A stretch of DNA of 64,000 bases from Kribbella pratensis (GCF_004366075.1 NZ_SODU01000005.1:248001-312000); one strand, 5' to 3'; counted from the stretch's first letter, positions 22,911-32,133 are shown. Notes: a model not told the origin generated them from the letters alone. Numbers and translations are program-made.

Positions 22911-25499
22911 TCAGCGCGCGAGACCGATCGTGTACTGCTCCTCGAACCGGGCCCCGATCCGGCGGAACATTCCGGCTGCCTCCAGGAGTGCGTCACGGTC
23001 CCCCGTCAGGCAGGCCTGGGCCCTTCGGAGGACCGCCTCCGCCCAAGCGTTCTCGCTCACCGCCCGCTCCAGGTACTGCGCCGCATGGGCGTGCCCCGAC
23101 ACCACGGCAAGCTCCGCCCCGGCCGCGTGAGCATACGGAATCCACCACGGCTCCGGAAAGGACGCGAACGCCCGCTCCACCACCTCGCCCATCCCGATCG
23201 GCGCGGTGTCGTGGCGGTGGAGGGTGAGGCGGGCTTCTACGAACGCGGCGGGGGCCGCGAGGCCCGGGTCGTCGGTTGCGTCGGTCACGCGGGCGATCTC
23301 CAGGGCGCGGGCCTGCCAGACCGCCTCCTGTCCACTGCCGAGCAGTCCGTGGGCGAGCGCTGCCATCGCGGCGGCCGAGGCCATCCAGACCCGCGGCGGG
23401 CATCCCGCCGCCCGCCAGCCGTTCCACATCACGTCGGCGGCGTGTACGGCGTCCTCGAACCGCCCGGCGAGCGCGTAGGCCCGCACCTTGCGCGGGGCGG
23501 TGATGTACGGATGACCATGCACCGGGTCGTCGATCAGCTGCGCGAGCCGGACGGCCTCCACGATGTCGCCGACCGCGATCGCCGTGGTCGAGGCGACGTG
23601 GAACGCGTCGACGATCTCGGCCGCGGCCCGCGGATCGTGTGCGGGAAGGGTTGCAGCCAGCGACATCCGCTCCTTGGACGCCGCGTCGGCCTCGCGCATG
23701 CGCCCGGCAGCGGCGACCGCAGTGCTGTACGCGTCGAGCGCACTCATCAGATCCAACGGCTGGTTCGCCCGCCGAGCAGCGGCCACGGCATCCTCCGCCG
23801 ACGCGACCCCGAACCGATCCGCCCAAGCCCACGCCACCCGAACCAGCACGCTGGCTCCCGGGTCGCCCGGTTTGCCTGGGAGGAGGCTCGCGCCGCGGTC
23901 GTCGGGCAGGTCGGCCGGGCGGGTCATCTCGTAGCGGTTCAGGATCGTGACCGCGTACCCAGAAGCGTCAGGGATCCCGTCCGCGGCCGATCGCATCATC
24001 AACTGGTAGGCGTGTGCACCGTCCGCAACGACCAACGCAGCATCGGCAGCATCACGCAGGTCGTCGTACCGCTCGGCCGCGTCTGCAGCGTTCGCAGCAG
24101 CAACCAGGTAGTGCTCGCGCGCCTCCAGGAAGCGCCGCCTGGCAAACGTCAGATGAGCAAGCTTGCGAGCGACAGACCGTACGCCGCCACTCGCCACGCG
24201 CAGGTCCGGAGCAAGCAGGTCGAACTCCTGCTGCCACTCCTCCCCCGCCTCCAGCCGCTGCTCCAGCTTGGTGGCCAACTGGTCAGCCCACCCCACATGG
24301 AGCGCAGCAACCTCGTCGTACTCGTCCTTGAGCTCTTCGAGCGCGAAGACCCGCACGGTCTCCAGCATCCGCCAGCGACTGGTCCCCGCGTGTTGACTGC
24401 GGTGCAGGAGGCTCTTGTCGGTCAGCCGGCCGAGGAGGTCGCTCAACTCGCCCCTGGTACGGCCCGGCGCCACACCAGCGACCGCAGCAAGGTCGAACCC
24501 ACCAACGAACACGCCCAGCCGCCGGAACAACCGACGCTCGTCCTCACCAAGCAGGTCGTAGCTCCAGCCGATCACCTGCGCCAGCGAGTTGTGCCGCTCA
24601 TTAGGACCACGGCCTCCGGACAGGAGCCGCAGCCGATCGTCCAACGCCGCCAGAAGACCGTCCGGCCCCAGCGACCCGGCGCGAGCCGCCGCCAACTCAA
24701 TAGCCAGCGGTACGCCGTCCAGCTCGGCACACACCTTCTGCGCAAGCTCACTGTCATCCGCCAGCTCAGGCGCGACCAGAGCGGCCCTGTCGCGGAACAG
24801 CTGCTCTGCCTCAGCTCCTAGCGTCAGCGGGCCCAGCTGCACCGGCCGCTCCCCCGCCACACCAAGACGCTCGCGGCTCGTCACTAGCACTGCCGTCTCA
24901 GTCGCCTCAGTGAGGATGCGGGCGACCAGACCGGCCACCTCGTCCAGCAGGTGCTCGCAGTTGTCCAGCACAAGCAGAGTGCGGCCGCGCTTGAGTCGTT
25001 CGAGTACGGCGTCCGCAAGCGTCTGTGGTGGTTGCTCGGTGGCCTGGAGCGCTTCGGCGACCGCAGCGACCACAAAACCAGGACGTACCGGGACGAGATC
25101 GACAACTGCACCGCCGTACGGGTAGTTGTCGGCGATGTCGGCTGCGACGCGCAGCGCGAGGCGGGTCTTGCCCACGCCACCAGGTCCCAGCAGGCTGACG
25201 AGGCGGTTGCTGCCGAGTGCTCTGGTCAGCTCTGCGCGGTCCTGCTCGCGGCCGACGAACGTCGTACCCGGTCCGGCCGGCGTACTGAAGCCCGGCGGTT
25301 GTGAGTCGGCCACGTCCGCGAGTGCGGCGAGCTCGTGCCGGTCCGCGACGCCGTACTTGCGCAGCAGCGACGAGATGTGGCTCTCGACGGTCCGGATGCT
25401 GATGTGCAGCCGCCGGGCGATCTGGGCGTTCGAGCGGTCGCCCGCGAGCGCCGCGAGTACCTCGGCCTCCCGTGCCGACACGTCCTTCGGACCAGCCAT
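22911..25499 (-). CDS. LuxR-type HTH regulator with NB-ARC ATPase and helical repeats
   Basis: The 862-residue regulator has its LuxR helix-turn-helix at the N terminus (residues about 7-52, SAREAEVLAAL with IARRLHISIRTVESHIS), followed by an NB-ARC/AAA ATPase with Walker A at 105-113 (GPGGVGKTR) and Walker B LLVLDN at 175-180. The C-terminal 450 residues are alanine-rich and helical, probably TPR-like. Most large ATPase regulators of this type (MalT/LAL) carry the LuxR domain at the C terminus, so this order is less usual. The ATG at 25497-25499 directly precedes the HTH. The gene is divergent from the DHFR-like gene, and three direct repeats lie between them. The signal it senses is unknown. 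Confidence 0.85.
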   Translation of the reverse strand: MAGPKDVSAREAEVLAALAGDRSNAQIARRLHISIRTVESHISSLLRKYGVADRHELAALADVADSQPPGFSTPAGPGTTFVGREQDRAELTRALGSNRLVSLLGPGGVGKTRLALRVAADIADNYPYGGAVVDLVPVRPGFVVAAVAEALQATEQPPQTLADAVLERLKRGRTLLVLDNCEHLLDEVAGLVARILTEATETAVLVTSRERLGVAGERPVQLGPLTLGAEAEQLFRDRAALVAPELADDSELAQKVCAELDGVPLAIELAAARAGSLGPDGLLAALDDRLRLLSGGRGPNERHNSLAQVIGWSYDLLGEDERRLFRRLGVFVGGFDLAAVAGVAPGRTRGELSDLLGRLTDKSLLHRSQHAGTSRWRMLETVRVFALEELKDEYDEVAALHVGWADQLATKLEQRLEAGEEWQQEFDLLAPDLRVASGGVRSVARKLAHLTFARRRFLEAREHYLVAAANAADAAERYDDLRDAADAALVVADGAHAYQLMMRSAADGIPDASGYAVTILNRYEMTRPADLPDDRGASLLPGKPGDPGASVLVRVAWAWADRFGVASAEDAVAAARRANQPLDLMSALDAYSTAVAAAGRMREADAASKERMSLAATLPAHDPRAAAEIVDAFHVASTTAIAVGDIVEAVRLAQLIDDPVHGHPYITAPRKVRAYALAGRFEDAVHAADVMWNGWRAAGCPPRVWMASAAAMAALAHGLLGSGQEAVWQARALEIARVTDATDDPGLAAPAAFVEARLTLHRHDTAPIGMGEVVERAFASFPEPWWIPYAHAAGAELAVVSGHAHAAQYLERAVSENAWAEAVLRRAQACLTGDRDALLEAAGMFRRIGARFEEQYTIGLAR

Positions 25500-25516
25500 T
25501 GGCCCATCATGCGGGA

Positions 25517-25557
25517 TCCGTGGTCCTTCCGTGGCCGGTACGGACGACTTTCCGTGG
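25517..25557. promoter_or_regulatory. Three in-phase TCCGTGG direct repeats between the LuxR-type and DHFR-like genes
   Basis: TCCGTGG occurs at 25517-25523, 25528-25534 and 25551-25557, the last two with a preceding T. Start-to-start spacings are 11 and 23 bases, close to one and two helical turns, on the same face of the DNA. The 105-base intergenic region separates divergent genes, so this may be an operator for the adjacent regulator. Confidence 0.35.
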
Positions 25558-25604
25558 CGCCCGCGCCGACTGTGGAGGCACAACCTCGGAACCAGGAGAA
25601 GACC

Positions 25605-26198
25605 ATGGGACGCGTACTGCTGGACATCACGATGTCGCTCGACGGATTCGTCACCGGACCGGGAGCGGACCTCACGCACGGTCTCGGGATCGGCGGTGAT
25701 CCGCTCCACGACTGGATCGCCGGCGAGGCGGACGCCGACCGCGAGGCGTTCGATCGCACCAGCACGGGCATCGGCGCCGTACTGATGGGACGGCGGACGT
25801 TCGACCTCATCGACGGGCCGCAGGGGTGGAGCGCCGACGGGTTCGGCGGCGAGCGGCCGGCGATCTACGTGGTGACGTCGAATCCGCCGAGCCGGGTCCG
25901 GCTGGACGGCTGGTTCGAGTTCGTGCCGGACGGGATCGGTGCCGCGCTCAAGCTCGCACAGGCCGCCGCGGGTGCGCGGGACGTGATGATCATGGGTGGC
26001 GGGCACCTGTGCCGGCAGTACCTGTACGCCGGGCTGGTGGACGAGCTGCGGGTCCACGTCGCGCCGATCGTGCTCGGCGACGGCACCCCGCTGTTCGAGC
26101 GGACCACACTGACACCGATCCGGCTGGTGCCACGAGGCACTACGAGCACAGCGAACGCGACCCATCTGACGTACGACGTACCTCATCAGGAGCAGTGA
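25605..26198 (+). CDS. Dihydrofolate reductase-family protein (RibD C-terminal-like)
   Basis: The 197-residue product belongs to the broad DHFR/RibD C-terminal reductase family: it begins MGRVLLDITMSLDGFVTGP and carries VLMGRRTFD, a VVTSNPP strand, DVMIMGGGHL and LRVHVAPIVLGDGTPLF. Members reduce pterin- or flavin-like substrates with NADPH. True folate reduction is not implied, since canonical DHFR residues are only partly matched. AGGAGA is well placed before the ATG. The stop overlaps the following PPOX-like gene by one base (TGATG), so the two are coupled. Confidence 0.75.
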   Translation: MGRVLLDITMSLDGFVTGPGADLTHGLGIGGDPLHDWIAGEADADREAFDRTSTGIGAVLMGRRTFDLIDGPQGWSADGFGGERPAIYVVTSNPPSRVRLDGWFEFVPDGIGAALKLAQAAAGARDVMIMGGGHLCRQYLYAGLVDELRVHVAPIVLGDGTPLFERTTLTPIRLVPRGTTSTANATHLTYDVPHQEQ

Positions 26199-26668
26199 TG
26201 ACACAAGAGATCCTCGACCGGCGGGCTGCGGCGGTCATCGAAGCGAACAAGTACATGGCGCTCGGGACGGTCGGAGGGGACGGGCTGCCGTGGGTGACGC
26301 CGGTGTACTTCACGCCGGACGGGCACGACACGTTCTACTGGGCGTCGTCGCCGAACTCGCTGCACTCGCGCAACCTGGCCGAGCGGCCGGACGTGAGCAT
26401 CGCGATCTTCGACTCGACCGTTCCGATCGGCGGAGCGTCGGCGGTGTACTTCCGCGCGCAGGCCGCTCTCGTCCCGGACGACGAGCTCGAAGCGAGCGCG
26501 ACGCTCTTCTCGTCGCGCTACACCGAACTGCGCGCGTACACCGCCGACCAACTGCGCGACGACCTCCGCCTGTACCGTGCCCGCGCCACCGAGCACTGGA
26601 TCCTGGTCACCGGCGGCGACCCGGAGTTCGGCACCGGACGCGACTCGCGGCGACCCGTGTGGCCCTGA
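26198..26668 (+). CDS. Pyridoxamine 5'-phosphate oxidase-like FMN-binding split-barrel protein
   Basis: The 156-residue protein has the PPOX-like fold start (NKYMALGTVGGDGLPWVTPVYF), with TFYWASSPNSLHSRNL and VSIAIFDST following. Such proteins bind FMN or F420 and reduce various substrates, and many actinobacterial members are of unknown specificity. The start is fixed by a TGATG overlap with the DHFR-like gene. No further partner gene follows: the coiled-coil protein 61 bases downstream has its own ribosome binding site. Confidence 0.7.
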   Translation: MTQEILDRRAAAVIEANKYMALGTVGGDGLPWVTPVYFTPDGHDTFYWASSPNSLHSRNLAERPDVSIAIFDSTVPIGGASAVYFRAQAALVPDDELEASATLFSSRYTELRAYTADQLRDDLRLYRARATEHWILVTGGDPEFGTGRDSRRPVWP

Positions 26669-26729
26669 TGACCCGCTGACACGCAATCCTTCCGGAGAGC
26701 AATGTTCTGGTGGAGCGGAAGGCGGAAGC

Positions 26730-28325
26730 ATGAGCGACTGGTGGACTGAACGCAAGCAGAACCAGCAGCTCTCCAACTTGGAGAGCGAGATGTCGTATGC
26801 GCGCCAGGAGGCCTCCAGTCTCCGGTCCCAGCTGTCCCGGATCCAGGGCAGCCTGCAGAGCCGCGTGGACAGCATGTCTCGCGCTTTCGACGCCTTCGTC
26901 GAGCTTTCCGATCTCCGCCACGAGACGGCCGGTTTCGTTGCCGCCGCGGAACTCCGCCGCTACGCCACCCGGGTCCTCTCCGCAATGGCGTCGGGCACCG
27001 AGCTACCGGAGCCCGTTGCGCCCGTCGCCCGGTACTGGTTGAGCCCCGCCACCCAAGCGCTGATCTCCCTGCACGCCGCCACGCCGGACGAGCAGGCGAT
27101 CAGTGCGGCGATGGAGCTCGACCAGCGCCGTACGTCGATCTACCTGTCGCTGGCGTTGGCAGTGCTCGGTCAGCGGCACCAGGTGCAGAACGAGTGGCTG
27201 GACGTCGCGTTCGGCGTACCGGCCGCGGACGGGACGCTGACCCGGGTGCAGCGGGTGCTGTGGACTACAGCTGCGCGTGGGGGCTTCGGGGCCGACGGTC
27301 TGGAGCTCGTGGTGAAGCGGCTGCAGTCGGCGGCGTCGCCCGACGGCGGGTGGCTGTCGCGGCTCGAGATCCGCGGCAGCTCGAGCCGCTCGAACGGCCC
27401 GCGTCTCAAGGCGACCGAGGAGCAGGACGAGGCGGCGTACCGCTTGAGCCGGATCCGCAACGCCGTCGAGACGATCCTCGGCAACACCGAGGCCCGCGAG
27501 CCCGACCCCGACCTGAACTACCCGGAGACCCGAAAGACCGACAGCACCCCGGACGACACCAAGTCGTCCCGTCGCGGTGCCAAGGCGTCCGCCGAGGCCG
27601 AGAAGGAGCCCGAGGACAGTGCCGCCGCCATGCTGCGGCTGCTGATCTCCGAAGGCAGCGAGCCGGAGCGCGAGACGCTGGCTCGCATCGCCGTACTGCG
27701 TGCACGCGTGAGCGGAGCGGCCGAGTCGGAAGCGCAGACGCTCGACGACTCGGCCGGCACGGTCGACGCGCTACTCACCGAGGACCTCGGCCTGTCCTCC
27801 GATCCGCACCTGTCGACCGCCGCCCTGCGCGTCGTCGGCCCGTTGGTCCTGCCCGCGGTCGAGACCGTGGCGCGGACCGCCGAGCTACCGGCCCCGTCGG
27901 AGGTCTCCATCGAGAGCGGCGTACACACGATCACCGTCCGCGCCGACGGACCCGACCAGCTCGAGCTCGGCAAGGCGACGTCATCGCTCACCGCGTCCGC
28001 CGGCGTCACGACCACCGGACAGCGCGCCACTCCGATCGCGCTCCTGGTCGGCGGCGCGGTGGTGGCGATCGGGCTCGGGTTGCTCCTGCACTGGTTCTGG
28101 ATCGTGGTCGGCCTGGTCGTGATGGCCTTCGGCCTCAACAGCTACGTCAAGCTGCGGGGCGCCGTCAACGCCGACAAGACCCGAGCCGCCGGAGAGGTAA
28201 CCACCCTCAACGAACGCTGCGCAACAACCGCCACAGCACTCGCGACCTACCTCAACAACACCGACGCCCGAAAAGCCGCCATCGCGGAAGACCTAGCCAC
28301 CATCCGCCACCAACTAACCACCTGA
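26730..28325 (+). CDS. Coiled-coil membrane protein of unknown function
   Basis: The 531-residue product starts with a heptad-rich coiled coil (about residues 8-50, QQLSNLESEMSYARQEASSL). A large Ala/Leu-rich soluble domain follows, then a charged Lys/Glu linker near 270-295. A paired hydrophobic region at about 434-480 (LLVGGAVVAIGLGLL, then WFWIVVGLVVMAFGL) and a short C-terminal helical tail end the protein. No known domain is recognised. GGCGGAAG precedes the ATG. It is convergent with etfA across a strong hairpin. A scaffold or membrane-organising role would fit the coiled coil but is speculation. Confidence 0.65.
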   Translation: MSDWWTERKQNQQLSNLESEMSYARQEASSLRSQLSRIQGSLQSRVDSMSRAFDAFVELSDLRHETAGFVAAAELRRYATRVLSAMASGTELPEPVAPVARYWLSPATQALISLHAATPDEQAISAAMELDQRRTSIYLSLALAVLGQRHQVQNEWLDVAFGVPAADGTLTRVQRVLWTTAARGGFGADGLELVVKRLQSAASPDGGWLSRLEIRGSSSRSNGPRLKATEEQDEAAYRLSRIRNAVETILGNTEAREPDPDLNYPETRKTDSTPDDTKSSRRGAKASAEAEKEPEDSAAAMLRLLISEGSEPERETLARIAVLRARVSGAAESEAQTLDDSAGTVDALLTEDLGLSSDPHLSTAALRVVGPLVLPAVETVARTAELPAPSEVSIESGVHTITVRADGPDQLELGKATSSLTASAGVTTTGQRATPIALLVGGAVVAIGLGLLLHWFWIVVGLVVMAFGLNSYVKLRGAVNADKTRAAGEVTTLNERCATTATALATYLNNTDARKAAIAEDLATIRHQLTT

Positions 28326-28360
28326 GCCAACAGATCCGCCCACACCAGGCGCAGATGGGA

Positions 28361-28393
28361 CAGCCCGGCTCGGGCGGGTGCCGGGCCGGGCTG
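28361..28393. terminator. Bidirectional hairpin between the coiled-coil gene and etfA
   Basis: CAGCCCGGCTCGG (28361-28373) pairs with CCGGGCCGGGCTG (28381-28393) with one G-T pair around a seven-base loop, in the 83-base gap between convergent genes. No T run follows. Confidence 0.7.
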
Positions 28394-28408
28394 TTGGCGG
28401 GGTGTGGC

Positions 28409-29374
28409 TCAGGACTTGCGCTTGGTGACTTCTTCGGTGGCGGTGGGGAGGACCTTGTGGAGGTCGCCGACCACGCCGAAGTCGACCAGCTCGAAGATCG
28501 GGGCCTCGGGGTCCTTGTTGACCGCGACGATCGTCTTCGAGGTCTGCATGCCGGCCCGGTGCTGGATCGCGCCGGAGATACCGGCCGCGACGTACAGCTG
28601 CGGCGACACGGTCTTGCCGGTCTGGCCGACCTGGTAGGCGTGCGGGTACCAGCCTGAGTCCACCGCCGCACGCGACGCACCGACAGCGGCGCCGAGCGAG
28701 TCGGCGAAGGCCTCGATCGGGCCGAAGTCACCGCCCGTACCGCGGCCACCGGACACGATGATCGCGGCCTCGGTCAGCTCCGGACGACCCGTCGCCTCCC
28801 GCGGCTTCGACTCCACGATCCGCGCCGTCTTCGCGGCGTCGGAGATCGTGACGTCGAACTCCTCCACCTCCGGCGACGTCTCGGCGGCCTCGGGAGTGGC
28901 GGCGTTCGGCTTGACCGTGATGATCGGCGTGCCGTGCGTGACCTTCGCCCGCACGGTGAAGTTGCCCGCGAACACCGACTGCGTCGTCACCGCGCCACCG
29001 TCGGCCGCGACGACGTCGACGGCGTCGGTGATCAGGCCAGAGTCAAGCTTGACCGCGAGCCGGGCCGCGATCTCCTTGCCCTCGGCGTTCGACGAGATCA
29101 GGATCGCCGACGGCTCGATCTTCGCCGCGACCTGCGCCAGCGCCTCGGCCTTGGGAGCGACCAGGAACTGCGTGAGCTCCGGGTTCGACAACGCGATCAC
29201 CTTCGTCGCGCCGTACTGCCCCAGAGCCGGCAGCGCCGCCTGCACATCAGTGACACCCTCACCGACGAACACCGCGACCGGCTCGCCGAGCCGGCGGGCG
29301 ATCGTGAGGAGCTCGGCGGTCGTCTTGCGGACCGCGCCCGCGGTGTGGTCAACGAGAACCAGAACGTTCGACAT
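28409..29374 (-). CDS. etfA: Electron transfer flavoprotein alpha subunit
   Basis: EtfA (321 residues) holds FAD and, with EtfB, carries electrons from acyl-CoA and other dehydrogenases to the respiratory chain. The C-terminal FAD domain is clear: VSGGRGTGG, a GASRAAVDSGW segment, QVGQTGKTVSPQLY, GISGAIQH and NKDPEAPIFE. The gene follows etfB by 17 bases. A palindrome upstream of etfB suggests regulation with fatty acid metabolism. Only one etf pair is seen in the window, and no FixC/ETF-quinone oxidoreductase gene is nearby. Confidence 0.95.
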   Translation of the reverse strand: MSNVLVLVDHTAGAVRKTTAELLTIARRLGEPVAVFVGEGVTDVQAALPALGQYGATKVIALSNPELTQFLVAPKAEALAQVAAKIEPSAILISSNAEGKEIAARLAVKLDSGLITDAVDVVAADGGAVTTQSVFAGNFTVRAKVTHGTPIITVKPNAATPEAAETSPEVEEFDVTISDAAKTARIVESKPREATGRPELTEAAIIVSGGRGTGGDFGPIEAFADSLGAAVGASRAAVDSGWYPHAYQVGQTGKTVSPQLYVAAGISGAIQHRAGMQTSKTIVAVNKDPEAPIFELVDFGVVGDLHKVLPTATEEVTKRKS

Positions 29375-29391
29375 AACTAGACCCGCACCCC

Positions 29392-30174
29392 TCAGAGGAA
29401 CTTGTTCGTGGACAGGAACTCGACCAGGCCGGCGGCGCCGCTACCGTCCTCGTCGGTGACGATCGTGCCGGCGGTCCGCGGCGGACGGGCGGTCACCTCG
29501 ACCACCTCGGTCCACGCCGACGAGCCGCCCACCTGCTCCGGCGTCAGCTCGAGGTCGGCCAGCGACCAGGTCTCGACCGGCTTCTTCTTCGCGGCCATGA
29601 TCCCCTTGAACGACGGGTACCGCGGCTCGTTCGCCTGGTCCGACACCGACAGCACCAGCGGCAGCGTGCCCTCGATGGTCTCGCTCGCGGTGTCGCCGTC
29701 ACGGCGGATCCGCACGGTCTGCCCGTCGACGGTCACCTCCGAGCCCAGCGTGACGGCCGGCAGTCCGAGCCGCTCCGACACCATCGCCGGAACGACACCC
29801 ATGCCGCCGTCGGTCGACCCCATGCCGAACACGACCAGGTCCGCTTCCAGCTTGGCCAGCGCCTTGGACAGGATCAGCGAGGTGGCGACCGCGTCCGAAC
29901 CGTGGATCGCGTCGTCGAGAACGTGGACACCGGCGTCGGCGCCCATCTGCAGGCCCTTCTTCACCGCGTCGGCCGCCTGCTCGGGGCCGACCGTGAGAAC
30001 GGTCACCTCGGCGTCCCCGGCCTCCTTCACGGTCAGGGCGGTCTCGACGGCGTACTCGTCCAGCTCGGACAGCAGCCCGTCGACACCCGCACGGTCCACC
30101 GTGTTGTCCTCCGGGCGGAAGCGGCGGTCCGCGGTGGCATCCGGCACGAACTTCGCGCAGACGACGATCTTCAT
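29392..30174 (-). CDS. etfB: Electron transfer flavoprotein beta subunit
   Basis: EtfB (260 residues) binds AMP in the housekeeping type and forms the heterodimer with EtfA. The family signature VKKGLQMGADAGVHVLDD, followed by FGMGSTDGG, and the recognition-loop region (SDQANEPRYPSFKGIMAAKKK), which contacts partner dehydrogenases, is present. The ATG at 30172-30174 is preceded by AAGGGG twelve bases upstream, a little far. It is the first gene of etfBA, divergent from a methyltransferase gene. Confidence 0.95.
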   Translation of the reverse strand: MKIVVCAKFVPDATADRRFRPEDNTVDRAGVDGLLSELDEYAVETALTVKEAGDAEVTVLTVGPEQAADAVKKGLQMGADAGVHVLDDAIHGSDAVATSLILSKALAKLEADLVVFGMGSTDGGMGVVPAMVSERLGLPAVTLGSEVTVDGQTVRIRRDGDTASETIEGTLPLVLSVSDQANEPRYPSFKGIMAAKKKPVETWSLADLELTPEQVGGSSAWTEVVEVTARPPRTAGTIVTDEDGSGAAGLVEFLSTNKFL

Positions 30175-30225
30175 AGCGTGTGGGACCCCTTCTGGTTAAC
30201 GGTCTCTGCCAAGCCTGCCACGGAT

Positions 30226-30241
30226 GTTACTCGCGAGAAAC
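30226..30241. promoter_or_regulatory. Palindromic operator candidate upstream of etfBA
   Basis: GTTACTCGCGAGAAAC is a near-perfect 16-bp palindrome centred on CTCGCGAG with one mismatched pair between the half-sites. It lies about 50 bases upstream of etfB. Its form resembles operators of TetR-type regulators of actinobacterial fatty acid oxidation, which would suit etfBA; this is inference. Confidence 0.45.
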
Positions 30242-30281
30242 ATAACTGCGATGCGAGTCCCATCACAGTCTCGTGGACGAC

Positions 30282-30287
30282 TAGTCT
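30282..30287 (+). promoter_or_regulatory. Leaderless -10 element of a methyltransferase gene
   Basis: TAGTCT (TANNNT) is followed by exactly six bases and GTG at 30294. No Shine-Dalgarno is present, so the transcript is probably leaderless. Confidence 0.5.
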
Positions 30288-30293
30288 GAGTCA

Positions 30294-31019
30294 GTGACCG
30301 AGACGTTACCGCTGACCGGTGAGAGGACCGCGCCCGGGATCTGGCACGAGAACTATTGGTTCGCGCGCCATGATGCCGCCTATCGCTGGATCACGGCCCA
30401 CCTGCCGATCGGGACCGGTCGCGTCCTCGACGCCGGCTGCGGCGAGGGCTACGGCGCGGAACTGCTCCGACTCGCCGGGGCGAGCCCGGTCACCGGTCTC
30501 GACTATGAAGATACGACGTTGCGGCACGTCCGCCGCGTTTATCCACAGGTCGATGTCGTGCGCGGCAATCTCGTGCAGACGCCCTTCGCGGACGACGCTT
30601 TCGAGACGGTGACCTCACTGCAGACGATCGAGCACCTCTGGGAACAGCCGCGGTTCGTCGCCGAGTGCGCGCGCATTCTCGCCCCCGGCGGAACGTTGGT
30701 CCTGAGTACGCCGAACCGCCTGACCTTCCCGACCGGGAACTGGTACCACACGCGCGAACTCACCGCCGCCGAGTTCATCGAACTCCTCGAGCCGCACTTC
30801 GAGATCACGCAGGCACTCGGGCTCCACCACGGCGAACGGCTGACGTCCTGGGAGACGCAGTACGGATCCTGTGTCGACGCGCAGCTCGCCGCCGGGCACG
30901 ACCAGTGGGACGACAACCTGGCCGCGCTCGTGCGCAGTACGACGTACGCCGACTTCGAGATCCGCCCAGGAAATCTGGACGAATCTCTCGATCTCGTCCT
31001 GGTTGCTACGGCCGGATGA
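30294..31019 (+). CDS. Class I SAM-dependent methyltransferase (UbiE/Methyltransf_11 type)
   Basis: This 241-residue methyltransferase shows VLDAGCGEGYG near residue 45-55, an acidic GLDYED second motif, a DAFETVTSLQTIEHL motif IV region and the LAPGGTLVLSTPNR post-motif that is characteristic of Methyltransf_11 proteins. The acceptor is unknown. GTG at 30294 is chosen for the leaderless -10 spacing. The 3' end overlaps the convergent membrane protein gene by 14 bases. Confidence 0.75.
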   Translation: MTETLPLTGERTAPGIWHENYWFARHDAAYRWITAHLPIGTGRVLDAGCGEGYGAELLRLAGASPVTGLDYEDTTLRHVRRVYPQVDVVRGNLVQTPFADDAFETVTSLQTIEHLWEQPRFVAECARILAPGGTLVLSTPNRLTFPTGNWYHTRELTAAEFIELLEPHFEITQALGLHHGERLTSWETQYGSCVDAQLAAGHDQWDDNLAALVRSTTYADFEIRPGNLDESLDLVLVATAG

Positions 31020-32112
31020 TGCGTTCGAGGATCTTGCCGGCGATCAGGTAGACGAGCGCCGCGATCCCCCAGTTGACCAGCAGGGTGTTCTTCGCGGTCT
31101 CCAGCCGGAACAGATCCTTGAACGGGCCGACCAGATCGTGACCGCGCTCCAGGATCCAGCGCACGATCTCGTTGCTCTGGTTGGTCTGGTCGAGCGCGGT
31201 GAACAGCGCACCGAGCGCCAGCACCGCGGCCGCGAGCACCGCGGCCAGCCAGATCAGCGACGCGATCAGGTTGCGCAGCTTCCGGACACCGGAACCGACC
31301 GAGGTCAGCGCCTGCTTGCCCACCCCGGACGCGCCGCCCTTCGAAGCCGGTTTGTTGCCCGAGGCACCGGTCGGTTTCGCGGCAGGCTTGCCCGCCCCAG
31401 CGCCTGTACCAGTGCCCGCACCAGTGGCCGCCGCAGCCGGCACCTTGTCAGTGGCACCCGTCCCGGCATCCTTCGAGGGTTCCTTCGAAGCATCGTCCGG
31501 CCGACCGGGCGCGGCCTCCTCCGAGGCGGCCGCATCCGCTGCAGGGGCCTCGGCCGCCGCCTTCTCCCGGGCCCGCTGCTCCGCCACGATCTCCGCCGCC
31601 GTCTTCGGCCGGGCAGTCTTCGTCGCGGTCGCCGCACCCGAAGCGCCCGTGCCGGCCTCGGCGGCAGGAGTGGTGTCTGCCTTCTCGGCTTTCAACTCAG
31701 CCTTCTCGTCCTGCGTACCCACGTCGTCCATCTCCTCAGCCGGGGTCCGTTCCTCGTCCGTGGCCGCTGCGGTCACGTCGGTCACTGTGGTCACTGTGGC
31801 CGGCGGTCTCCTACGCCGGCTGACCGGGACCGGGCGTGGCGACAACCGGCGGCGCGCGCCCGCAACCGGTGCCGCCGCCGTACTGCCGTCTACTGCTTCC
31901 GGGTTCACGCTGCTGTTCACGCCCATGTCTGACTCGTTCGTTTCAAGCACTGGTTCCAACGTAGCGCTGCCGGCGACCACTGGCTCGGCCACGATCGGCA
32001 CCGGGTCGACCGCGCGGGTCCTCGCCTGCGTGATCGAGTTGTCGGCCGCGGCCTGGTCGAGCGGCGACCGGGCGGCCGGATCGGCCGGGCCAATCGCGGC
32101 TGGGTCAGCCAC
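31006..32112 (-). CDS. Membrane protein with long disordered Ala/Pro/Lys-rich N terminus
   Basis: The 368-residue protein has about 265 residues of low-complexity, charged and Ala/Thr/Gly-rich sequence, then two hydrophobic segments (about 280-305, IASLIWLAAVLAAAVLALGA, and about 340-362, TLLVNWGIAALVYLIAGKIL) separated by a short loop. No enzyme motif is seen. GGAGAGGAG precedes the GTG at 32110-32112. It is the last gene of the hydratase/methyltransferase/acyltransferase operon, 21 bases after the acyltransferase stop. Length conservation is likely limited to the membrane part. Confidence 0.65.
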   Translation of the reverse strand: MADPAAIGPADPAARSPLDQAAADNSITQARTRAVDPVPIVAEPVVAGSATLEPVLETNESDMGVNSSVNPEAVDGSTAAAPVAGARRRLSPRPVPVSRRRRPPATVTTVTDVTAAATDEERTPAEEMDDVGTQDEKAELKAEKADTTPAAEAGTGASGAATATKTARPKTAAEIVAEQRAREKAAAEAPAADAAASEEAAPGRPDDASKEPSKDAGTGATDKVPAAAATGAGTGTGAGAGKPAAKPTGASGNKPASKGGASGVGKQALTSVGSGVRKLRNLIASLIWLAAVLAAAVLALGALFTALDQTNQSNEIVRWILERGHDLVGPFKDLFRLETAKNTLLVNWGIAALVYLIAGKILERIIRP

Positions 32113-32133
32113 GCTACTTCTCCTCTCCGATGC

